NCBI GenBank assembly: GCA_016208975.1
Contig: JACQXA010000004.1
Coordinates: 248,001 to 312,000, forward strand
Direction: 5' to 3'
Source of the DNA: Nitrospinota bacterium
GTDB lineage: Bacteria > Nitrospinota_A > UBA7883 > JACRLM01
Length of the DNA stretch: 64,000 bases
This document shows, piece by piece, positions 10,615-19,004 of the stretch. The notes beneath the pieces were generated by a model that was not told the origin of the DNA, did not search any database, and was given only the letters and a program-made list of their open reading frames with translations. Positions within the stretch are counted from its first letter, which is position 1; each line of letters starts with the position of its first letter. The translations under genes and the position numbers were made by a program.

Positions 10615-11808
10615 TCAGGAAAGCCCGCTTACTGCCTTCCTTATGCGCTCTATCCCCTTCCCGATGTCCTCCATCGAAAGGGCGTATGACAACCTTATGT
10701 TCTGAGGGGCGCCGAACGGGTCCCCCGGCACCACGGCGCAGTTGGCCGATTCCAGCAAAAACTTCGCCGCGTCGTAAGAGTCGCAGATAACCCCGCCCTC
10801 CCATCTCTTCCCGAACCAGCCGGAGATGTTCGGGAACACGTAAAAAGCCCCCATGGGGTTTAAGCAGGACATTCCGGGTATCTGGTTGAACGCCGTCACC
10901 AGAGCGTCCCGCCGCTTTCTAAACTCGGCAACCCATGCGGGCAGATGGGTAACCCCCTCCTTCAAGGCCGCCAGCGCGCCATACTGCGCGAAAGAGACCG
11001 GATTGGAGGTGGACTGCCCCTGTATGATATTCATGCCCTCTATTATACGCTCGTCCCCCAGCGTCCAGCCTATACGCCACCCGGTCATGGAATGGCTTTT
11101 CGACAGCCCGCTGACTATGAGCGTTAGCGGTTTTACCTCCGGGTTGTAATAAGGCAGGGAGCGGAGCCTTCCCTCGCCGTAATAGATGTCTTTGTAAATC
11201 TCGTCCCATATGACCAGTGCGCCATGTTTAATCGCCACGTCGCATATCCCCTTAATGGTGGCTTCGTCATACACGGCCCCGCTGGGGTTGGAGGGGGAGT
11301 TCACTACTATGGCCCGGGTTCTCGGCGTCACCAGTTTTTCCAGTTCCGCCGCGCCGAACAGAAATCCGTTCTTCTCGCTGGTGTTAAGGAACACCGGGGT
11401 TCCACCGGCCAGTTGAACCATGTCCGGGTATGAAACCCAGTAAGGGGTGGGGATGATCACCTCGTCGCCGGGGGAAAGGATCGCCATGAAAATGTTGTAA
11501 AGCGAGTGTTTCCCGCCGGACGAAAAAATGGTCTGGTTCCGTTTGTATTCCAGCCCCTCGGTTTTTTTATAAAACTCCACCAGCGCGTCCCTCAGCTCGG
11601 GTATGCCCGGAGTGTCGGTATATTTGGTCTTGCCAGCGCGCAGGGCCTCTATGGCGGCGTTCTTGATATGGTCCGGCGTGTCGAAATCCGGCTCTCCGGC
11701 GCCAAAGCCTATAACATCCACCCCCGCCGCCTTTAACGCCTTGGCTTTGGCCGTTATGGCCAACGTTGGAGAAGGTTTGACGCTGGAAAGACGCTCCGCT
11801 AGTTTCAT
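10615..11808 (-). CDS. PLP-dependent aminotransferase, aspartate aminotransferase family (AspB-like)
   Basis: A class I/II aminotransferase of 397 residues from the preferred start. Visible features are the N-terminal [13 protein letters not shown], the [11 protein letters not shown] motif, the [11 protein letters not shown] segment, the PLP-binding lysine in [16 protein letters not shown], and a conserved Arg near the C-terminus (IRLSYALS). It probably exchanges amino groups between aspartate or another amino acid and 2-oxoglutarate. The ATG with GGGAGAG six bases upstream was chosen; a TTG ten codons earlier overlaps the neighbouring gene's stop. It follows the methyltransferase gene closely on the same strand and precedes the peroxiredoxin gene. 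Confidence 0.93.
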   Translation of the reverse strand: MKLAERLSSVKPSPTLAITAKAKALKAAGVDVIGFGAGEPDFDTPDHIKNAAIEALRAGKTKYTDTPGIPELRDALVEFYKKTEGLEYKRNQTIFSSGGKHSLYNIFMAILSPGDEVIIPTPYWVSYPDMVQLAGGTPVFLNTSEKNGFLFGAAELEKLVTPRTRAIVVNSPSNPSGAVYDEATIKGICDVAIKHGALVIWDEIYKDIYYGEGRLRSLPYYNPEVKPLTLIVSGLSKSHSMTGWRIGWTLGDERIIEGMNIIQGQSTSNPVSFAQYGALAALKEGVTHLPAWVAEFRKRRDALVTAFNQIPGMSCLNPMGAFYVFPNISGWFGKRWEGGVICDSYDAAKFLLESANCAVVPGDPFGAPQNIRLSYALSMEDIGKGIERIRKAVSGLS

Positions 11809-11834
11809 TTTTAACTCTCCCTGGGAATATTCGG

Positions 11835-12545
11835 TCAACAGGAAAGGATAAGACGGGTGGAGCTTCCCTTCTGGAACTCAAACCCGCAGGGCTCCACCAT
11901 GGCGGTTATCCCCTTCCGGCCCAAGTCCGAAAGAAGGTCGCCGAAGAACTCGGGCTGTCTTGCGTCCAGCCCCAGCAGGGGGTAAACCCGCGCCTCGCCC
12001 CGGCTGACCCGGCAAAGCTCCATAAGGGATTTCATGTGGAAATTGTAATCCAGCCTATCGCTGTAAGTGAACAGAAAATGGGCGGACAACACGATGTCAA
12101 AAGAGCCGTCCGGGAAGGGCAGGCCCGGCAGGGCGCCATGTACATAGCGTCCCTGAGCAAGGCCCGTTTCGTAATCGTGCAGGAACCTTCGCAACGCCGT
12201 AAGCCGATAGGCTTTTAACACTTGTGTAGAGGGGTAATAATCCCATTTGAAAAGATGGGGCGCCTCCTCCACTTTTTCCAGAACATGCGCCACGTCCGCC
12301 ACGCCCATGCCGGAAAGCGATTCGGCTGGCAAGCCGAAAAGCGGATCCACCCCCACGGCGTCCACCCCAAGTTTTGTAGCTTCCGCCACGAACGAGGCGG
12401 CTCCCGCCGGGCAGTCCAGCGCCCGTTTACCCGCGAATTTCTCGTGGTCGAACCCGAAAAACAGCTGGTATTCACCCAAGGTGCGGCCATAGAAGGCCAC
12501 CCTGTCCAGTTCAACCTTGTCTTTAACTGTTCCTGTATCGGTCAT
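11835..12545 (-). CDS. Class I SAM-dependent methyltransferase-like protein
   Basis: A 236-residue protein with a Rossmann-type SAM-binding start, ALDCPAGAASFVAEA (about 42-56), an acidic end to strand 2 (GVDP) and a typical motif IV region, FDIVLSAHFLF (about 150-160). The substrate cannot be told. It sits between coaD and the aminotransferase on the same strand with short gaps, consistent with an operon. Low sequence complexity is not seen, so it looks like a functional gene. Confidence 0.75.
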   Translation of the reverse strand: MTDTGTVKDKVELDRVAFYGRTLGEYQLFFGFDHEKFAGKRALDCPAGAASFVAEATKLGVDAVGVDPLFGLPAESLSGMGVADVAHVLEKVEEAPHLFKWDYYPSTQVLKAYRLTALRRFLHDYETGLAQGRYVHGALPGLPFPDGSFDIVLSAHFLFTYSDRLDYNFHMKSLMELCRVSRGEARVYPLLGLDARQPEFFGDLLSDLGRKGITAMVEPCGFEFQKGSSTRLILSC

Positions 12546-12577
12546 TTTTCCGGCAAACCCTTCCGTGTACTTCTAAT

Positions 12578-13063
12578 TCACCGTTTTCCGTACCGTTCCT
12601 TCAACGCCTCCGCCACCGCCGGAGGCACCAACGACTCCACATCCCCATGCAAAGAGGATATTTCTTTGATCATCGAAGACGATATGAACGAAAACTCCTC
12701 GCTGGGCATCATGAACATCGTCTCCACACCGCTTTCCAAACGCCGGTTTATCAGGGACATCTGCAGTTCATAATCAAAATCCGAAACCGCGCGGAGACCC
12801 TTTAAGATCACCTGGGCGCCAGCTTCCCGGGCAAAGTCCACCAGCAAACTTGAGAAAGGCCGCACGCTGATGTTGGGGATATCAGTTGTAGCCTCCACAA
12901 GGAACTTTACCCTTTCGTCCACCGAGAACAGGGGGTGTTTGCGAGGATTGTGGGCCACGGCCACCACAAGTTCGCTGAAAATGGCGGAGCCGCGCCGCAT
13001 AAGGTCTATATGCCCGTTGGTGACGGGGTCAAAAGTTCCTGGATAAACTGCCCGGATTTTCAC
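12578..13063 (-). CDS. coaD: Phosphopantetheine adenylyltransferase
   Basis: Joins ATP and 4'-phosphopantetheine to dephospho-CoA in coenzyme A synthesis. The nucleotidyltransferase motif GTFDPVTNGH is at the N-terminus, and the second signature region SSSMIKEI lies near the C-terminus, where the usual form is ISSTxVRE. From the preferred GTG start the protein is 161 residues, the normal CoaD length. GAGAGG lies 10 bases before it. A TTG six codons earlier is also open. The same-strand methyltransferase and aminotransferase genes follow. Confidence 0.95.
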   Translation of the reverse strand: MKIRAVYPGTFDPVTNGHIDLMRRGSAIFSELVVAVAHNPRKHPLFSVDERVKFLVEATTDIPNISVRPFSSLLVDFAREAGAQVILKGLRAVSDFDYELQMSLINRRLESGVETMFMMPSEEFSFISSSMIKEISSLHGDVESLVPPAVAEALKERYGKR

Positions 13064-13147
13064 GGCGATATGGCCTCTCAACGGTAATTGGGAAACGACA
13101 GATAGGGTACTTTATAGGCCGCCGCGCCGCAAGCGTAAAGGATTAGG

Positions 13148-13297
13148 GGTGGTGTCCCAGTTTGAATCTCAAATAATAGACAGATCCTTCACTTCGCTTG
13201 CGCTTCGCCCAGGATGACAATGTTATCAACGGTTTTATATTGTCATTCTGAGCGTAAGTGAAGAATCTCCCCTGTACTTTCAAACTGAGACACTACC
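13148..13297. mobile_element. MITE-like palindromic element, copy 2
   Basis: Inverted copy of the element at 9.5 kb, beginning GGTGGTGTCCCAGTTTGAA and ending with the complement of GGTAGTGTCTCAGTTTGAA. It is nearly identical along its length. GATTAGG flanks it on both sides (13141-13147 and 13299-13305), consistent with a 7-8 base target duplication. It separates coaD from the small protein gene at 13301-13528 and partly abuts the 3' end of that gene. Confidence 0.85.
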
Positions 13298-13300
13298 AGA

Positions 13301-13528
13301 TTAGGCCATTATGTTCACCTTGCCGCCGGGCGGGGCCGGAGGCAGGGCGGCGCGGGCGCTCTGCTGGAGGGCGGCAATCTGGGCGTTACCGGTTTGCCGC
13401 TTGGAGATTTTTACAGGCGCGCCCTTCCCGGCCATGGGCACGTGGGGGCTTTTACCGGACAAGTCGGTGATGTTTATCCCGACAGGCGTGCCCTGATAGG
13501 TAAGGTTGCTGTTTATGCCCGCGGCCAT
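13301..13528 (-). CDS. Small hypothetical protein
   Basis: A 75-residue frame beginning MAAGINSNLTYQG and ending PPGGKVNIMA, rich in Gly, Pro, Ala and Lys, without a hydrophobic span. AGGA lies 5 bases before the ATG. I do not recognise it. The last codons and the stop touch the target duplication of MITE copy 2, so the element may have trimmed or replaced the original C-terminus. The general character is like the small proteins seen beside flagellar genes, but that is only an impression. Confidence 0.45.
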   Translation of the reverse strand: MAAGINSNLTYQGTPVGINITDLSGKSPHVPMAGKGAPVKISKRQTGNAQIAALQQSARAALPPAPPGGKVNIMA

Positions 13529-13608
13529 GCAAATCCTAATACGGTTCTTCTAGAAACCATATCGGCGCGGGCAAAGCCCGGCTTTAACCATAATTCCGAA
13601 GTTTAAGG

Positions 13609-13685
13609 GAGATTCTTCGCTATCGCTCAGAATGACAGCCACTTGAGTGTCATTCTGAACGGAGCATGGCGAAGTGTGGAATCTC
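13609..13685. repeat. Shorter palindromic repeat related to the MITE core
   Basis: GAGATTCTTCGC...CAGAATGACA pairs with TGTCATTCTG...GTGGAATCTC across a loop of about 10 bases. The sequence resembles the inner arms of the MITE copies (GATTCTTCACT, CAGAATGACA) but lacks their terminal CAGTTTGAA repeats. It lies in the otherwise empty 13529-13745 gap, after the 3' end of the phosphofructokinase gene. Confidence 0.6.
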
Positions 13686-13745
13686 AAAGAAAAGCAAAAT
13701 GATTAGCCGTCACTGCGCTTTCAACTTAGGAATACTGGTTTAACC

Positions 13746-15059
13746 CTAAATGTCCGGCCCGCCGGAAAAACCCGGTTGCTGATAGGGAATGTAGGTGGTT
13801 GGCCCTTCATATTCAACCGCCACTCGTTCGAACCGTTTCCGGAAATCCTCCGGCGAAAGGTTCGTTTGCGCCGCCAGGGATTTTACGTAATCCTCGTGCT
13901 TGAAATCCTCTTTTTTCAGCCGGATCATATACTCCAGGGCCATTTCATAAGTTTCGGTATGGATGTCCACCAATCTAACCCTTGTGCGGCCCGTGTCCGG
14001 ATCCATCACACTGTAAAAAGGCATGGGAACAGATTTGCCTTCCTGTATGGTTATCATATCCCCGGTGCCGCCCAGCAAGGCGTGTTTGGCGGCGGCGAAA
14101 CCCAGTTCCTTGGTGTACTCCATGTCGAAGGGCACAGGCTCCACGCAACGCAGTTCATAGCCTATGTCCTTGTCCACTATGGTCAGCTTCAGGCCCAGCT
14201 TGGCCAGTTCGTCCCGCAAGGCGTTCTTCACCATTTTGCCGAAATCCAGTTCCCCCAGACGCGGGTGCCCATGCTCGTCAAACTCCAGCTGGCCCAGCCG
14301 CTCCAAATCCTTCTGAGGCAGTTTTTCCGCCAGCCCCTCGGCCAGGATGGCCACCCCGTAATGTCTTCCCGCCGCCCGGCGTTTCACCACGGCGCCTATC
14401 AGGGTGTCCACGATCCAGTCGAACTCTATTGTCGGCCCGTGGACTTCTTCCGGAATAACGGTGAGTGTGGCGCCGGAGGATTTTCCGATACCCAGCGCCA
14501 GATGCCCCGCCTTCCGGCCCATGGCCACTATCAGGTACCACCGTTTAGTGGTCTTGGCGTCGTTCATTATGCTCTTGGCTATCTGCACGCCGAAATGCCG
14601 GGCGGAGGCGAACCCGAAGGTGCGGATGCCGTGAGGCAAGTTCAAGTCGTTATCTATGGTCTTGGGCACGTGGATGACGCGGATCTTCCCCAACGCCGTT
14701 TTGGCCACCATGTGGGCCGAAAAACAGGTATCGTCCCCGCCGATGGTTATAAGGCAGTTAACACCAAGCTTGTCCAGGCTTTCCACCACCGCTTTAAGGT
14801 CGGTCTCCTTGGTAGTGGGGTTGGAACGGGAGGTGCGGAGGATGGAGCCCCCCTCGAAATGGATGGTGGATACGTCGTCTATAAAAAGCTCCTTGACGTT
14901 GGCGACATCCCCTTTCATCAGGCAGGAAAACCCGTCGTATATCCCGATCACCTTGATGCCATGGTTGCGGAGTTTAATGGTGGCCGCCCGGATAACGCTG
15001 TTGATGCCTGGCGCCGGCCCGCCGCCCACAAGTATGCCCACCGTCAAAGGTTCTTTCAT
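13746..15059 (-). CDS. pfp: PPi-type 6-phosphofructokinase
   Basis: A 437-residue phosphofructokinase with GGGPAPGIN (12-20), GGDDT (107-111) and PKTIDNDL (132-139). The second Asp of GGDDT is the residue that marks pyrophosphate use; ATP-dependent enzymes have Gly there. MGRKAGHLALG follows. The enzyme interconverts fructose-6-phosphate and fructose-1,6-bisphosphate reversibly in glycolysis or gluconeogenesis. It is a single-transcript gene facing a small inverted repeat upstream. The divergent paralogue at 7.8-8.9 kb is not closely similar. Confidence 0.92.
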   Translation of the reverse strand: MKEPLTVGILVGGGPAPGINSVIRAATIKLRNHGIKVIGIYDGFSCLMKGDVANVKELFIDDVSTIHFEGGSILRTSRSNPTTKETDLKAVVESLDKLGVNCLITIGGDDTCFSAHMVAKTALGKIRVIHVPKTIDNDLNLPHGIRTFGFASARHFGVQIAKSIMNDAKTTKRWYLIVAMGRKAGHLALGIGKSSGATLTVIPEEVHGPTIEFDWIVDTLIGAVVKRRAAGRHYGVAILAEGLAEKLPQKDLERLGQLEFDEHGHPRLGELDFGKMVKNALRDELAKLGLKLTIVDKDIGYELRCVEPVPFDMEYTKELGFAAAKHALLGGTGDMITIQEGKSVPMPFYSVMDPDTGRTRVRLVDIHTETYEMALEYMIRLKKEDFKHEDYVKSLAAQTNLSPEDFRKRFERVAVEYEGPTTYIPYQQPGFSGGPDI

Positions 15060-15081
15060 AAACTGCCTCCGCTCTTTTGTT

Positions 15082-15105
15082 AAGCGTCAAACCGGCTTGA
15101 CGCTT
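15082..15105. repeat. Inverted repeat upstream of the PPi phosphofructokinase gene
   Basis: AAGCGTCAA and TTGACGCTT form a perfect 9-base inverted repeat with a 6-base spacer, 23 bases before the phosphofructokinase start and after the stop of the lipoprotein gene. No T-run follows on either strand, so it may be an operator or an unusual terminator of the upstream gene. Confidence 0.4.
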
Positions 15106-15167
15106 TGTTGATTAAGTATAAATCAGGCCGGGAGACGGTAAAAGAGGTTATATCGGACGCTTATATT

Positions 15168-15908
15168 TCAATACTCTTGCTCCGGCTCATCATCGAAGGT
15201 GAAAAACCCCGGCGGAAAAACGGCGCTCAGGTCCACATCCGTCCACTCCACTGCGATAGAGGACCCTGGGGCGGAAATTTTAAAACCCGAAATGTGTCTG
15301 CCCCGAGGCCCGGGAACGACGGGGCCGAACGCTATACCGGCGCCCTTTTCAGGCTCTTCCATCAGTATTATTTCTTTAAGACTTCCGGCGTAAACCAGTT
15401 CCATGGATGGATGGCCGGTTGTTATCCTGCCACCGCCGCCGAAAGGCCGGGCGGTGATAATTTCCCCGAATACCGGAGGCGCCCCGGTTATAAGCGTCCC
15501 CAGCAGGCTCAATGGTGTGCGGGTCCCGGCTATGGAGACATACCCCTTATCTTCCCCCTGTTCAACCTGGCTTTTAACGCCGGTGGCCGCGTCCACCCGG
15601 TAAACCTTACCGGCCTCGCCTGCAAAAGCCTCCACGGCCCGGTTGGCGGCGTCCACCACCACCAGCCGGAACCGTTCTCCATCCACGGCGAGCAAGACTG
15701 TTCCGGTCAAACTTGCGCTGGGGCTTTCCACGCGGATTGTTCCTTTGCCGGACAGACCGGCGGCGCTGGACTGGCCCCGGAGTATTCCAATGTCGTGAAA
15801 GGCGGTTTTTTTGAATTCGGCGTCACCGCCCATGTGGGCGCATGCGGAAGGCAGGACGGTTATCAGGGAGATTACGACAATTTGACGGATTTTATCCAAA
15901 GCGAGCAT
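15168..15908 (-). CDS. LolB/DUF4292-like outer-membrane lipoprotein
   Basis: The N-terminus is a lipoprotein signal: a short basic start (LDKIRQ), a hydrophobic stretch and the lipobox LPSAC. The mature part shows a LolA/LolB-like beta pattern (GKGTIRVESPSASLTGTVLLAVDGERFRLVVVD), then a second half typical of DUF4292-type lipoproteins. It probably binds lipids or helps lipoprotein insertion at the outer membrane. A TTG five codons upstream is an alternative start. The TPR lipoprotein gene lies 68 bases upstream on the same strand, suggesting one operon. Confidence 0.7.
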   Translation of the reverse strand: MLALDKIRQIVVISLITVLPSACAHMGGDAEFKKTAFHDIGILRGQSSAAGLSGKGTIRVESPSASLTGTVLLAVDGERFRLVVVDAANRAVEAFAGEAGKVYRVDAATGVKSQVEQGEDKGYVSIAGTRTPLSLLGTLITGAPPVFGEIITARPFGGGGRITTGHPSMELVYAGSLKEIILMEEPEKGAGIAFGPVVPGPRGRHISGFKISAPGSSIAVEWTDVDLSAVFPPGFFTFDDEPEQEY

Positions 15909-15976
15909 CCCCCAAAATATCAATAACCATATCCAAATGCGGTTAAAAGAAGCGGGTGGAGGCCTGGCGCTCCCCG

Positions 15977-17803
15977 CTAGTTGCCGGAAGCTTTACCTTT
16001 CGCCTTCTTCTCCGCATCCTCCAGTTTCTTTTTCACCGGCTGGCGGTTTATTTCCCTTTTTTCCTCCGGTTCCGCCTTCAGGGAACGCTCATAAGCGTCA
16101 ATCGCGGAAGCCGGGTTCCCCAAGGCCATGTAAACGTCCCCCAGATGCTCCAGCACCGTGGGATCCGGCGGAATGTTGCGCACGGCGGACTGAAGTTTGT
16201 CCAGCGCCTCGTTAAGCCTTCCCTGCCGGAAATAGATCCAGCCCAGCGAATCTATGAAATACCCGTTGTCCGGCTCAAGCTCCAGCGCTTTGTCCAGAAA
16301 GCCCTCGGCTTCCTTGAGGTTTATGTTTTTCTCGGCGTATATGTAACCTAAATAGTTCAACGCCGCCGCGTGGGAGGGATTAAGCTCGATGGCTTTCTTC
16401 ATGGACTCCACGCACTTGTCGATTTCGCCGAGCTTCTCGTAAACCGAACCCATGTAGAAATAATATTTCTCGTCGCCTGGATTGAGGCTGATGGCCGTCT
16501 TGAACGATTCCACAGACTCGCGGTTCTGGTTAAGCTTGTTCTGGAGAAGGCCCACGAAATAATGGAGGTCTGGGCTGTTGGGATCAAGATCCCGGGCTTT
16601 AATGGCGTATTCCAGGCTTTTTTCCGTTTTCCCCGCCCGCTCGTAAAGCTCGGCCACTTTTAAGGCTATGTCCCGCGACTCTTTGTCGTCCTCCGCATCT
16701 TCAAGCAGTTGTATCCAGGTCTCCACCGCCTCATCGTAAAGCCGCATCCGCTCGAATATGGCGGCGATATAGAAAGACACCCGGCGGTTTTCCGGGTCCT
16801 TGGCGCGCACCAGCTGGAACTCGGACAGGGCCATTTTGTAGCTTTCCAGGTCGCCAGCGCCCTCGGCCTGCTTTAAGTATGAAAAACCCAGCCGGTAATG
16901 GAGGCTCAGGTCGTCCGGCGTAAGCTCTACCATGTTCTGATACTGGTCTATGGCCTTGTCGTAAGACTCCTGCAACAAATAAGTCTCCGCCAGTTTGTTG
17001 CGGATCTCCTCGTCATCCGGGTGTTTCTCCAGGTACCGTTTGTAGGTGTCCGCCGAAAGGTCCAGCCTTTTCCTGGCCCTGTAAGTCAGCGCCAGGCCGT
17101 CGTACCCTTTGGAGAAATCGGGGAACCTGGATATGACATCCTTATAAAGCTTCTCCGCCTCGTCAGGCTTCTCCATTTGAAGGTATGCCCGACCCTTGTA
17201 ATATAGGCCCAAGGCGTCATCGGGGAATTTGGCGGTGAATCCGTCCAGCGCTTTGATGGCCGAACCGAAATCCTTTTGCTGTAACAAAGAGACTGCAAGG
17301 TATATCCAGGCTTCTTTCCGTTCAGGCTCTATTTTCGTTATCCTGTCGAAATACTCCGCCGATTTTGTGAACTGGCCGGTGCTGGAATATATACCCCCAA
17401 GGATGGCCAGACATGGCACATAGTTGGGCTCGAAAACCAGCGCCCGTTCAGCGGTTTTCCTGGCCTCTTCTATCATGCCCATCCGAAGCTGAAGACCAGC
17501 CGCCCTCTCATAGGCCTGGGCCAGCCCCTCGTCTTCCTCCGCCGCGGCCAGGTAACGCTTTACAGCTTCTTTGTAATGTCCCTGGCGCTCCGTAAGCAGA
17601 CCCAGCATGTATTGGTAATAGGCGAAAGACCTGTTCACCTCCGGGCCGGGCTTTTCAACTTCCTGTTTGGCTGGCTTGGAAGCGGGCTGTTCGGCCACCA
17701 CAGGTTTATTATCGGGGATAGTGGTATTTTGCGCTGTGGTTACCGTGGCGCAGGAGACCAGAAGAACCGGCGCCAGGATGGTAGATATTAAACCGGCTCT
17801 CAT
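15977..17803 (-). CDS. TPR-repeat lipoprotein
   Basis: A 608-residue protein with a lipobox (VLLVSC, Cys18) followed by a Pro/Lys-rich linker and then about 14 tetratricopeptide repeats from residue 55 to the end. Clear examples are AYYQYMLGLL..., ALVFEPNYVPCLAILGGIY and AIELNPSHAAALNYLGYIY. The C-terminus is highly charged (Lys/Glu). It is expected to be a membrane-anchored scaffold for an envelope complex, similar in layout to PilF or BamD-type TPR lipoproteins but much longer. It precedes the LolB-like gene in a likely operon. The specific partner is unknown. Confidence 0.85.
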   Translation of the reverse strand: MRAGLISTILAPVLLVSCATVTTAQNTTIPDNKPVVAEQPASKPAKQEVEKPGPEVNRSFAYYQYMLGLLTERQGHYKEAVKRYLAAAEEDEGLAQAYERAAGLQLRMGMIEEARKTAERALVFEPNYVPCLAILGGIYSSTGQFTKSAEYFDRITKIEPERKEAWIYLAVSLLQQKDFGSAIKALDGFTAKFPDDALGLYYKGRAYLQMEKPDEAEKLYKDVISRFPDFSKGYDGLALTYRARKRLDLSADTYKRYLEKHPDDEEIRNKLAETYLLQESYDKAIDQYQNMVELTPDDLSLHYRLGFSYLKQAEGAGDLESYKMALSEFQLVRAKDPENRRVSFYIAAIFERMRLYDEAVETWIQLLEDAEDDKESRDIALKVAELYERAGKTEKSLEYAIKARDLDPNSPDLHYFVGLLQNKLNQNRESVESFKTAISLNPGDEKYYFYMGSVYEKLGEIDKCVESMKKAIELNPSHAAALNYLGYIYAEKNINLKEAEGFLDKALELEPDNGYFIDSLGWIYFRQGRLNEALDKLQSAVRNIPPDPTVLEHLGDVYMALGNPASAIDAYERSLKAEPEEKREINRQPVKKKLEDAEKKAKGKASGN

Positions 17804-17870
17804 TAGAATAAGAAACCAACCCTGAACATGTTATGAATCATCGGCCCGGCGGCGGACCTCGTAATAACCC

Positions 17871-17902
17871 AATAAAAAAGCCTGGCGGCGCGCCGCAGGC
17901 TT
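17871..17902 (-). terminator. Terminator after dciA
   Basis: AAGCCTG...CAGGCTT encloses a GGCGCGCC inner palindrome (17878-17902). On the minus strand it is followed by a T-run. It lies about 50 bases past the dciA stop and before the TPR gene start. Confidence 0.75.
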
Positions 17903-17949
17903 GAAAAACAAGAACCGGATCGCCAGAGTGGCCAGAGGCCAATACCGGG

Positions 17950-18456
17950 TCATTTCTTTTCCCGGCGCCCTCCGGCCAAATCCTTAATTACACTTTTCAG
18001 CATAACTCTTTTAAGGGCGGCGCGCAATTCAGAATCCTCCACGTTTTCAAGCTCCTTGTCGATCCTTTGCGCCTCTTCCGCCGGGATTTCCCTTAAAATT
18101 TCTTTCTCCCGCGCCTTGGGCCCGGTGGCTGTGGGCAACTGCTCAAAATCGCTCCGGTATGTGATCCTCGTCGAGGTCACCGCCTCTTTCTTAAGTATGC
18201 TGTTGGCCTTTTGGGCTATCTGCGGTTTTAGGTATGACATGGAATCGGCCCAGACCGGCTCTTTCACCCATATAACAAGCCGTTTCCGGGAAAGCTCCGC
18301 CGGGCGGGACACGCGGGAGAGCGCATCGCCCACTATTTGGGGCCAGTTAGACTCCAAAATGGCGAAATCCATGAGGGAAGCCTGCCCCACGACAGACAAT
18401 ATCCGCTCCAGCGACTGGCTGGCGGTGGCCCAAACAGGCTTTTTTTTCAACGCCAT
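17950..18456 (-). CDS. DciA-like (DUF721) protein
   Basis: A 168-residue protein starting [20 protein letters not shown]. The central segment [43 protein letters not shown] is the DUF721 signature. DciA proteins are the ancestral bacterial loaders of the replicative helicase DnaB; in this family the KH-like domain carries that role. The C-terminal third is acidic and basic mixed and probably disordered. The frame extends upstream, but only because it is open opposite yjbQ. The chosen ATG is the usual N-terminus of such proteins. Confidence 0.8.
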   Translation of the reverse strand: MALKKKPVWATASQSLERILSVVGQASLMDFAILESNWPQIVGDALSRVSRPAELSRKRLVIWVKEPVWADSMSYLKPQIAQKANSILKKEAVTSTRITYRSDFEQLPTATGPKAREKEILREIPAEEAQRIDKELENVEDSELRAALKRVMLKSVIKDLAGGRREKK

Positions 18457-18558
18457 CCCCCCATAACGCGAAAACCCTGCGGGTTTGGGTTGCTTTCGGG
18501 GCTCAATTCTATTATTTTCAAACCTTGTTTTTTTGGGTTTAGGGTACCACGGCGCGCC

Positions 18559-18972
18559 ATGACTTTCCACACGGAGTACCTCTGGTTCAACACCAGTAAA
18601 CGCAGGGAATACGTGAACATCACCGCCACAGTGGCGGAGATAGTTTCGAAGTCGGGAATAGCCGAGGGGATGACGCTGGTTTCGGCCATGCACATCACGG
18701 CGGGTATTTGGGTAAACGACGCCGAGCCGGGCCTGCTGGACGATATAGACGAGTGGCTGGAGAATCTGGCGCCTTTCAAGCCCGGCTATCGCCACCACCG
18801 CACAGGCGAGGACAATGGCGACGCCCATCTTAAAAACCTGCTGGTCCACCACCAGGTGATCCTGCCGGTGACGGCGGGAAGGCTGGACCTTGGGCCGTGG
18901 CAACAGGCGTATTACGCCGAGTTCGACGGACGGCGGCGGAAGAGGGTAATTGTTAAAGTGATGGGCGAATAG
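18559..18972 (+). CDS. yjbQ: YjbQ family protein (UPF0047)
   Basis: A 137-residue protein with the family landmarks [30 protein letters not shown] and [15 protein letters not shown], and a C-terminal histidine-rich metal site. Members are trimeric and have been reported to complement thiamine-phosphate synthase mutants, so a minor thiamine role is possible. It is divergent from dciA with a 100-base gap and ends 32 bases before gcvT, so it may be the first gene of the glycine cleavage transcript. Confidence 0.85.
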   Translation: MTFHTEYLWFNTSKRREYVNITATVAEIVSKSGIAEGMTLVSAMHITAGIWVNDAEPGLLDDIDEWLENLAPFKPGYRHHRTGEDNGDAHLKNLLVHHQVILPVTAGRLDLGPWQQAYYAEFDGRRRKRVIVKVMGE

Positions 18973-19004
18973 CCCGTGGAAACAATATATACGGAGATCC
19001 GAAA

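Noticed and set aside
18337-18972. Longer yjbQ frame
   Set aside because: The extra upstream codons run antisense to dciA; the ATG at 18559 fits the family start.
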